This document shows positions 22,126 to 32,200 of a DNA stretch of 64,000 nt, one piece after another. Under the pieces are notes generated by a model. The model saw nothing but the letters and a program-made list of their open reading frames with translations. It searched no databases and was not told the DNA's origin. Within the stretch, counting starts at the first letter, position 1. Each line of letters opens with the position of its first letter. The DNA is from Pagrus major (lineage: Eukaryota; Chordata; Actinopteri; Spariformes; Sparidae). Location of the stretch: the NCBI RefSeq assembly GCF_040436345.1, contig NC_133233.1:3000992-3064991 (forward strand), in the 5' to 3' direction. The position numbers and the translations under genes are program-made.

Positions 22126-22742
22126 ATATACAATTATGATTATACATTTAAATTAAAAGATATGTGACCCTCACCCATTGATATTATCTTTTCCATTAAA
22201 AGTCTCTGATGAGCCCTTCCATCAGTGCAATTAAATTTTACAGTTTGTAATTTATTGTTTCAAGCTTTTATAATGGCATATCTAACTATAGCTCCTGTAT
22301 GTGTTCACTCAGTCAGTAACTTTACCAGTGCCCAAATCCAGTTCACTGATCCTCTTCTGGTTAAACTGAGGACCAGTTTATGTGCATGGCCCAGTGTGAC
22401 AGCTGTGTGTCTCTTCTCCACAGATACTTGGAGATCTGTCTGTAAATCAGCCCAGATGTGAGGTGGAATCAGAGACTTGCTCCTTATCTTACCTTCTCCT
22501 CCACTTTGGTTTAGTTCAACCAATGATCTCAGAGCTCTTCCTGTCCAGTACTCTATCCAGGAACAGGAAACTCAGCACAAAGAAAGCAAAACAGAGCAGT
22601 GACAATGCCACCAACACTATAACACCAACATTTTAAAATTACCCCCATAAATGATCTCACAATGGAATAGTTATATTTTGCATTCCTTAGTTGATGGGCA
22701 AAAACAATTCTGTCAAATTTTAAAATTGATTCTATTCATTTG

Positions 22743-23110
22743 TTACTTCCGCCAAGGAGGTTTTGTTTTCCCCATGTGTCTCTTTCTTTGTTGGTTGGTT
22801 TGTCAGCAATATTACACAAAAACTACAGAACAGATTTCGACAAAACTTAGAGGATGGGTCTCGGCCCAGATTACACCTAATTATCTTTTGGTGTAGATCT
22901 GGATAAAGGGACAGATACAGAAATGTGCTCTCACTTTCTTTAATATTGAAAGATGGGGCTTTTTTGATCATTTTTTTTCACAGGAAATATTGTTTCTTGA
23001 TGAAAAATAAAATCTGCCATTCTTAGGTGGTTGCTGTCTAACAATGAGTGTAGTTGGATGTGGATTCTAATACAAATCTATTATTCATCCACAACACAAT
23101 GGAGATTATA
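22743..23110 (+). repeat. Dispersed repeat, 'CTCCGCCAAGGAGG' family, copy B
   Basis: TTCCGCCAAGGAGGTTTTG is followed by TTGGTTGGTTTGTCAGCA, GAGGATGGGTCTCGG and GATAAAGGGACAG, then CCACAACACAATGGAGA at the end. It is inverted relative to copy D, which lies 620 bp to the left. Confidence 0.75.
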
Positions 23111-23149
23111 AAAAGTAAAATTATTGTCATTTTTAAAACACAAGGGTTT

Positions 23150-25060
23150 GAAAAAGTATCTTTTTCCAGGTGGCAGCAGGGTGAACAGACTGTGGCTGGG
23201 GTGGCTGTTGTCTTTTAGTATCCTTTGGGCTCTGTGCAGACATCTCACTTCACTGATGCTCTGTAGATGGGTACCAAAGATGCTCTTTTTGGTTTTTAAA
23301 CACCCGCTGTCCTGAGCCATGCACAAACCACGCCAGTTTGTGATGTTTCATAATGATGATATGATCAAACAACTTTGATGTGCTGGAGAGCCAGTTTCTC
23401 AAAACACTTCATCAGGATGGGGATGAGAGCCACAGGGCGGTAGTCATTAAGACTAGACACAGCAGACCTTTTAGGTACAGGAACGATGATGTCTGTCTTG
23501 AGGCAGAAGGGAACATTCTCCTGTGAGAGAGATGTGTTAAAAATGTCAGTAATAACATCGGCTAGTTGATCGGCACGTTTTTAGAACACGGCTAGGTGTA
23601 AATCTGGACCAGTGGCTTTATTTATATTCCCCCTCAGCAGGATTTTCTCACATCCGCTGTGGTTACTGACAGTGACCAATCCTCTGGACTGTACCTTACA
23701 GCCTAGTCTTTGTTGATCAAAGCGAGCATAAAATGTGTTCAGCTCATCTGGCAGTGTGGCGTCACACTTGATGGGGCACCCCTACTTTTGTAGCCTGTGA
23801 TATTTTGAATCTCCTGCCACATACCTTTAATGCTGTTCAGTGTTGCATAAAGTACCCAAAAGTCATACTTGAGTAAGAGTACAGATATTATGCTAAAATA
23901 TTACTTTGGTAAAAGTAAAAGTCAACCATACAAATAGTCCTTAAGTAAAAGTTTTAGATTATCTGATATTAAATGTACTTAAGTATTAAATGTTTTAAGG
24001 TCCCTTTTCGGTCTCTGCTGATATGTCTTCTCTTTGCCTCCTTGATGTCAGCTTTCAGTCTTGCTGTGTTGCTGTCTGCTTCCTTGTCCCCTGACCGAAA
24101 ATCAGCTTTTTGGCTCTGGATAGAGCCCTCACCTCTCCATTCATCACTGAAGATGTATATTCCTCAAGACTGATGTTGTTATCCTGGCAGCATCTCTGAA
24201 CATTTGCCTGTGCATTCAAAACAATCCTGTTGGGCTGCTGTAGCTTCATCTATCCACACTTTAACAGTTTTAACTGATGGTTTGACCCTCTTGAGCAACT
24301 GTGAGTAAGTAGGCAGAAGAAGCAGAGAAATATGATCTGGCAGACCAAAGTGAGGACATGGGAGGACTTTGTAGCTGCCAGGAATATTTGTATAGACATG
24401 GTCCAGGACATGTCTTCCTCTGGTGGGGATCTGGACATGCTGGTGGAATTAAGGTAAAACAGTTCTGATGTTCATTTGATTGAAATCACCAGCTATAATA
24501 AAGATTCCATCCCGTTGTTTAATCATATTGCTGCTGATGACATCATACAATTTTTGCAGTGCATTTTTTGAGTTTGCATCTGTGAAAATGTACACAGCAA
24601 CAATAAAATCCCAATAAAAATTCAACATCAGGTGAACACTGTCCATCCACTTTGACTGCGTTTGAACACCAAGCATTACAGAGCTCTCCTCTTCTTCTCC
24701 AGAGTCTTGTGTCCTGTCGGCTCTGAACAAGGCATGCCTATCGACTACAATAGCTTCATCCAAGATGTAACGAAGATGTGGGCACAGCAGTCTCTGATTT
24801 CTCGTTGCTGAGTGAGCCTGAGTCGCACCTCATCCACGACCAGACATTAGCCAGAAGAAGACGAGAGGAACAACTCTTGGTCCAAGTCGGGTCAGCTAAG
24901 CTCTGATGCCGCCTCTCTTTCCTCCCTATTCCTGGGGCGGTCATATCGCTTTTGGTGATGTTGTGGCCAACTGGTCTGGCTGGTCGCTTAGCAGATTGGC
25001 TGGTGGAATCCTCTCGCGGTCTGTTGTAATATTCAACAGCAATTTTTTTTAATTTGAAAA
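23150..25060 (-). mobile_element. Non-LTR retrotransposon relic, copy 1 (endonuclease and RT pieces)
   Basis: The minus strand encodes, in broken frames from right to left, an RADRTQDSG segment at about 24700, IIAGDFNQMNIRTVLP at about 24450-24510 (the GDFN of an AP-type endonuclease), PDHISLLLLPTYSQLLKR, and PSVKTVKVW. Reverse-transcriptase-region text related to copy 2 follows down to 23350. The 3' part (23161-23300) has the HP..G-type tail text that also occurs at 39750. The same protein order appears in copy 2 at 59330-61110. The catalytic SDH of the endonuclease reads PDH here. A hAT fragment interrupts it at 23848-24000. It is a dead jockey/CR1/L2-type element; the exact clade is not resolved. 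Confidence 0.7.
23848..24000 (+). mobile_element. hAT end fragment inside LINE copy 1
   Basis: CAGTGTTGCATAAAGTACCC at 23848 followed by repeated TACTT/AAGTA words is a Tol2-like hAT left end. It breaks the LINE sequence between text that is continuous in copy 2. No right-hand inverted end is found, so only part of the element remains. Confidence 0.6.
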
Positions 25061-25084
25061 ACAAGTTTAAAAAGTCAGCTATAT

Positions 25085-25225
25085 TGTTTTGCTCCACATT
25101 GAATTCTTCCCAAGACTGTCATAAATCAAATTAAATTGTCTCCTGCTCAATTTGGTAAGTGTCATGAGATGACTTCTGTTGTGAACTGGCGATATACAAA
25201 TAAAGATTGATTGCTTTGAAACAGG
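25085..25225 (+). mobile_element. LINE 3' end with (ATTG)-type tail
   Basis: GAGATGACTTCTGTTGTGAA, then GGCGATATACAAATAAAG and GATTGATTG, is the usual 3' terminus of fish L2-like elements, running into a short tandem tail. Confidence 0.5.
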
Positions 25226-25897
25226 TTCGTGTTACATAGAGAAAGGTCTTTTTAGTATGCTGTAGCAGAAAGGAGAAAGGGAAAAAGTATGGAGTAGCCC
25301 TTTTACAACTGGACAGGAAAGGAGGGGGGAGGGAGAAGATAGATCAGTCACACCTGTGAGCTGAAGAGGACGGAAAACTTAACAAAGGCAGCTTGGAAGA
25401 GGATAACGAAGAAGTGAGAGTAGCAAAGTAGCGAAAGGAGATAACTTGAAGTATAATCCAGTTTGGTAAAACTTTGAACTACAAAGCAAACCAGTGATAT
25501 ATGCAGAGTGACAGTGTTCAAATGACAAGCTGGAATAACTGAACTATAACTGGAAATCATAGCTGGTGGAAATGAGCTGATCCCTGGAACGGGTTTGGAT
25601 GGAGCTGGTCTGGTTCATCAATCTCTTTGACCTGTTTGGATACAGCTGTGTCCTTCTTTTTCTTTGGTTGGACCTTCACAAGTTCAGGTAAGTTTCCCAT
25701 TGTAGTGTTTGTAGAAATCACTGGAACTCAAGACTGCCATGATAAACATGTTCTTAACAAGTGTAGGTAAACTTTTGACCGGGACTATAACGTCAAGTAT
25801 GCGGTTGTGCTCGACCTTGCACTCTAAGAAATGTCACACCAACAAAATTGGTATATGATAATGTATCAACATAACTCAGTGATTAAAAAATAAAGCA
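25226..25897. other. Spacer downstream of ALG14
   Basis: No supported gene; purine-rich in places (25270-25345). It contains a short direct lead-in to the ALG14 3' end. Confidence 0.35.
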
Positions 25898-25903
25898 TTT
25901 AAT
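25898..25903 (-). terminator. Candidate ALG14 polyadenylation signal
   Basis: TTTAAT on the plus strand reads ATTAAA on the minus strand, 70 bp downstream of the ALG14 stop. It is the nearest acceptable signal. Cleavage is not demonstrated. Confidence 0.4.
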
Positions 25904-25972
25904 CCATGACCATTACAACAAACTTTTCAACATATTTGATGTTACATTTGTGTAAATGTGTAACAAATGTTT

Positions 25973-26203
25973 TCACACTATTCTTCCAAGGAAAATTGAT
26001 TTGGGGTATTTGTCCCTAAGAGAGGCCCACTGCACAAAGAAATAGTCTGAAATAGGGTACAGGATCTTCCCTGTGAGCGACAGCGTCTGCACCCGACAGA
26101 TACTTTCAACATAAACTATAAGGACTTTCTTCATTCCGAGAATTCCAAGCAGGAGTCCTGCCACACACAGGGGAACGCACGTCCCTGGGCCGTTGCACAG
26201 CAC
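25973..26203 (-). CDS. ALG14: ALG14 exon 4 (terminal)
   Basis: Acceptor TTGTTTCAG above 26203. The exon reads [13 protein letters not shown], then [12 protein letters not shown] and FLGRIV, with a TGA at 25975-25973. Confidence 0.95.
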   Translation of the reverse strand: MLCNGPGTCVPLCVAGLLLGILGMKKVLIVYVESICRVQTLSLTGKILYPISDYFFVQWASLRDKYPKSIFLGRIV

Positions 26204-29200
26204 CTGAAACAACAACACACACAGAAAGGAGGGCGATGAGCACATTTCCAGGAAGTGACATAAGTTTCATAGAAAGCAGCCTCTGGGGGCTGTTCAAGAC
26301 ATCTGTGGCAGAACTCTCATGTCACATGAAACTGGTTCAAGGAACAATTCTGTGTGATATGCATTTGCCGTATTAAGATCAATATCAGTTTAATCTCTGT
26401 GTGCCCAGTACTGAGACAGACTGCAAACTGAATTGTTTTTTATCCAGACATCTAGTTTTTCTTCTTTTGGAGTGGGGGAGTGGGGATTCTACTTCTGCCC
26501 AGTTGTCTCCAGTTGCTCTATGGTTGGCTATCTGAGCCAGTGTCCAAAACTGAACACTATTATCAAAAATATTTGGGTCTGGCTAACAACGCAATATCTA
26601 CAAAGCTTCAAAATGTTTATATTTTCACTTCTTCTCACTCGTTCACTATATACTTTTGTTGACTTTTACCCAACAGACTTATGTCATTCCAAAGTATGAA
26701 TGAGGACAACTTTCATTGTGTCAGTGTGTTAATTAGGGCCCGAGCGCTTGTCAGCGCGAGGACCTATTGTATCTGTAAGGATTATTTATTCCTCCCAACC
26801 GATCGCATATTTGGTGGCCTGAACATACCCCAAAACTCACCAAACTCGGATCATACGTCACATGTGTGTGCCGCTATCAGAATTCAACATGATTGGGGGT
26901 GGGTGTGGCCAGGGGACTCCATAGCGCCACCTAATGTCATTTTGTGCACGCGGAAACAGTCTTGGATCGTCATGAAATTTACAGGACTCATGGGTCTCAA
27001 AGATTTAGCCAGGAATTATTTTTGCCGGAATTTTTGCTGCAAAAGGAAGTCACACCAAATTTGGCCCGTACCTTCTAACCCATGAGTACATTAATTCGAT
27101 ACCACAACTGCCCTCAGGTGCGGCACGACAGCTCAGTAGCGCCCCCTAACGCCCCCCTTATGGCTTTTCCCATTTTGTACGCACCCATTTCTATGCCTCG
27201 TACTTTAACTAACTTCACCTACAGATTTAACACCACAGACTTCACATTCACTCAGGATCATCCTCAGACATTGAAGATGAAAAGTTATCAAAAGCTTTCG
27301 CCTCCGTTACACCTGATGGCTGTGGCGGATTGGTCAATTTCGATCCCTCGCTATAAGCAGGAAGTCCCTATAACTTCAAGATACAATTTCCCATCTACAC
27401 AAAACTGTTGACACATGTAATGGGGTTCGCCCTGAATACGTCTATGCATCAATACTGTGTCATATCTATAGCACCCCCTAGCCAGGTCATGTGAACAACA
27501 ATTTTCTCAGATCTCCATGAAATTTGCAGGACTCATAGGTTTCATCGATTTAGACAGGAATTAATTTTGTGGAATTTCTCGCCCCATCAGGAAGTCGGCC
27601 ATCTTGGATTGCGTGCAGCCATTTTATTTTTTCCAACATACAATTTCCCATCTACACCAAATTCGTCACACATGTAGAGGGGTTTGCCCTGAATACGACT
27701 ATGCATCAATACTGGTTCATATCCATAGCGCCACCCACTGGCCACAGAAAGTCACTGAAGATGTCACTGTTGCGTTTTGTGTGACACGTATCTCATTTAG
27801 GTAGGAACCTTTCCACAGGCAACGAGCGAGCAGACATCTGGGCGCGCGCCCTCCAACGGCGCCACAACCCGACGTACGTGGGTCGAGGGCCTGTTCATCA
27901 CTGCTTGCAGTTTTAATTGTTTTTATTTTTATTATACATACTGTACAAAGAGTTTGAGTAATTAATCAATTATCAAAATCCATTGCTTGCTTTCTGTATC
28001 AAAGCTGAACTTTGACTCAAGTCTAAAATATTTCTGTTACACAATGACTGGGACTTTTCTCTAGCTTTTCCTTTTTTTCTTGTCTGAAACAGTCGATATA
28101 TTCACCTCTTCAAGGCCTCTTAAAATAATTTGAAATGATACAATGAGAAATAAATTCCACTTTGACTGAACTGCTCACAGCATACCTCCACAATGTGTGA
28201 AGAGAGGCTACAGGCAAGACATGATTCAATTAGTCAAAAAGGATGGTGCTAGAGGCTAGTACAGGAAATGATTCTCTGTGTGCTTGTTGTTAAGACCTCA
28301 GGATTTAGAGAGTCATGAACTGTTTCAAGCCAAATATGACTGAACTTAACTGTCCCTTAACTTTCAAGAGTAAAAAAATGTGAAAGAAAAATGAAGGCAG
28401 CTCAGTCAGACTTAAAGACAGAGGGGGAGGGGACTGGGATGAAGAAGTGGCCTCAGGGCTGAAGAAGGCTGAGGGAGTTGAAGGAGTTTGGGTTTACAGG
28501 AAACCAGACAGAGCTGCTCTAAAGTCTGGAGAAGTCATCATGCAGCTCCACGGTACAGACAGAACAGCACTGTAATATCGTCTCTACACTGCTCACTACA
28601 TAGAACTGGCCTGCACTCTGCATTTGCGAAGCAGAACAGTTCCATCATTCTTCCAGCTCAACAGGGAAAGAACAGTTGCTTTACAACCATAAAATGAAAT
28701 GGTTCATGGAGCAGCAGATGTAAGCATCAAGATTACAAACCTTTCACTTGTTAGCTTGTGAATTTGGGTGGTCGGTCTACAAATTCTCACTGCGCAGTAA
28801 ATCAAACTAAACAATAAGCTATGAACATCAGCAGGTTTCACCACTCAATCTTAAGATCTCTCTGACTGCAGTAAATAGAATTCTGGAGATGGAAATCTGA
28901 TTTCCCCTTCCCAGAGATTTCCAGGCACTGGATTCACATACAGTTACGTAATGTGGTTATTGTCAGCTTTCTTATAGTAACTTGATGTCTTACACCATAC
29001 AAATTAGAAACCCAGTTAATACAGCTAGATTTCAGCTTGAGAAACCTGATTGTACATTATGTACAGTGTATACTTAATGTATAACATAAGCCCCATTCAC
29101 ACTGCCCTTTGAGTGCAGGGATCCTGCACCAATTCTCCGCATCCGCCTCTGTATGAAAGTTTCAGATGCGGTGAGGGGTGAAATTTCACTGCACCTCTGA

Positions 29201-32200
29201 TGCGCCTCCAGAGGTAGTATCAGAGGTAGTATCAGAGGTAGTCAAGTCAAGTCAAGTCAAGCTTTATTTATATAGCACCTTTAGCCAAGGCGCTTTACAA
29301 TTAAAAACAATTAGTTACAATTACATACATCAGATAAAAGCACAATAAAACAAAATAAAACAATAAAATAAACAATAAAATAAACAATAAAATAAAATAT
29401 AAGAAACAATAAGAACTGTCATGATAAAACAATCAGTCAGTTAGGAGTGTTAAAAGCCAGGGAGAAGAGGTGGGTTTTGAGCAGGGATTTAAAATTTTCT
29501 ACATTTGGAGCTGTTCTAATGCAGAGTGGCAAGTTGTTCCAAAGTTTTGGAGCAGCGACCGCGAAGGCTCGATCACCTCTTGTTTTTAGCCTAGATTTTG
29601 GTATGCTGAGGAGGAATTGGTCGGCTGACCGTGATATTCTACATGGAGTGTGGGCAACAAGCAGGTCACCTAGATAAGGGGGAGCCAAGCCATTCATGGC
29701 CTTGAAAGTCAATAATAAAATTTTAAAACTTATCCTCTGGCAAACAGGAAGCCAGTGGAGAGACCTCAACACTGGGGTTATGTGCTCAGTTTTTCTGGTG
29801 CCTGTTAAAAGGCGAGCGGCCGCATTTTGGACCAGCTGGAGACGTTGGATAGAGGACTGGTCTAGGCCCACATACAGAGCGTTGCAGTAGTCCAGCCGGT
29901 TTGTAATAAAAGCATGTACCACTTTTTCTAAGTCACTCGGGGGAAGGTAGGCTTTTATTTTGCTTATTAATCTCAATTGGAAGAAGCTTGAGCTGACCAC
30001 CGATGAAATTTGTTTTCCAAATTTAAAAGAACTATCAAGGTGCACTCCCAGACTTTTCACGGAATTGAGCATATTTGAGGAGATAGGCCCAAGGATAGGT
30101 CCATCCCCCAATGGCAGTGGGGAGCCAAACACAATCACTTCTGTCTTGCTCTCATTTAATTTTAAAAAGTTTGAGGACAGCCACAACTTAATTTCGTCCA
30201 GACAATCAAGCAGAGGTTGCAATGCACCTTTGCATGTATATCTGAACATCATCAGCAAAGCAGTGGAACAAGACATTGTGCTTTTCAAATATAGAACCTA
30301 GGGGCAACATATATAATGAAAATAGGGTGGGGCCCAGAACCGAACCCTGGGGGACACCACATAGGAGCGGAGCATGTCCAGATGAGTAATCTCCGAAAGT
30401 AAGTCCTGTCTGTCAGGTAGGAGTTAAACCATTTTAGAGCAGTACCCCTGATCCCAACATAGCTCTCCAAGCGGGACAGGAGTATCAGTAGTATCAGAGG
30501 TAATATCAGAGGTAGTATCAGAGGTAGTATCAGAGGTAGTATCAGAGGTGATATCAGAGGTAGTATCAGAGGTAGTATCAGAGGTAGTATCAGAGGTAGT
30601 ATCAGAGGTACTATCAGAGGTAATATCAGAGGTAGTGTCAGAGGTAATATCAGAGGTAGTGTCAGAGGTAATATCAGAGGTAGTGTCAGAGGTAATATCA
30701 GAGGTAATATCAGAGGTAGTATCAGAGGTAGTATCAGAGGTAATATCAGAGGTAGTGTCAGAGGTAGTATCAGAGGTAGTGTCAGAGGTAATGTCAGAAG
30801 TAATGTCAGAGGTAATGTCAGAGGTAGTATCAGAGGTAGTATCAGGGGTAGTATCAGAGGTAGTGTCAGAGGTAATGTCAGAGGTAATGTCAGAGGTAGT
30901 GTCAGAGGTAATATCAGAGGTAATATCAGAGGTAATATCAGAGGTAGTGTCAGAGGTAATATCAGAGGTAGTGTCAGAGGTAGTGTCAGAGGTAGTGTCA
31001 GAGGTAATATCAGAGGTAGTGTCAGAGGTAATATCAGAGGTAATGTCAGAGGTAGTGTCAGAGGTAATATCAGAGGTAATATCAGAGGTAATATCAGAGG
31101 TAGTGTCAGAGGTAGTGTCAGAGGTAATATCAGAGGTAGTGTCAGAGGTAGTGTCAGAGGTAATATCAGAGGTAGTGTCAGAGGTAGTGTCAGAGGTAAT
31201 ATCAGAGGTAGTGTCAGAGGTAGTATCAGAGGTAATATCAGAGGTAGTATCAGAGGTAGTATCAGAGGTAGTGTCAGAGGTAATATCAGAGGTAGTGTCA
31301 GAGGTAGTTTCAGAGGTAATATCAGAGGTAGTATCAGAGGTAATATCAGAGGTAGTGTAAGAGGTAATATCAGAGGTAGTATCAGAGGTAATATCAGAGG
31401 TAGTATCAGAGGTAATATCAGAGGTAGTATCAGAGGTAATATCGGAATAATAGCGTGTCGGTCTGACAGTCTGATAACTAAACAGATCCTTCACTCAACA
31501 AAATAAAGAGAAATGTCCCACAAAGCAACGTTACAAGACCAAACAACAGTACCGTAGTAACTAGTAGCCTAGTGTCTTTGGCAACTTATATGAGGAAAAA
31601 AATACAGCAGTTATACGTGGAGAAGTGTCTGTCCGACCGACTCTTAGTCACATTTCTGCCCGAAAAACTGCGTCTGTCCCCGGCAAAAAACTTTAATTCA
31701 CCAAGTGTTTGTCGCGGTGAAAAAAAATCGCTGTGACGGTCAGCCCTGCCGACCAAGACTTCAGTGAACTTTCCCCCAGAAAACAGCATCCCTCCCCGCG
31801 AGTGACAGAGTCAGACAGCGTCCTGTTTACTGATGGTGATTATGTAATTATGTAATTTAGAGCGAAAAACTTAACTTTGTCACTTTCCAGGATGCATGGT
31901 GGGTCAGGATCTCAATCACAACACATTATAACTGCATCCATATGATAATAAACAGACAGCAGGTACATGTTCAGATTAACAGGTGGACACCGGGGAAAAC
32001 ACGCTGAAAAAACACACCGTCACATCTCTTTAGGAGCCGCAGCACCAGCTTTCTGTGTGAATTACACGCTGGTTTGTCTTTACGCCGGAGCTGCTTGGCT
32101 CTGTGTGAACAAACAATGCCGGAGAATTGGGGAACAGCTCCTGCGGCGATAATGTGGCGACTCTGTGTGAAAAGGGCTATAGACGGGGACAGCACTTGCC

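Noticed and set aside
29211..31450. CRISPR-like array
   Set aside because: Direct 12-bp tandem units without spacers, in a vertebrate intron.
30424..31494. 356-codon minus-strand and 270-codon plus-strand open frames of TSDT/SEVV repeats
   Set aside because: A 12-bp unit without stops is open in several frames on both strands. There is no non-repeat domain, and the array lies in an ALG14 intron.
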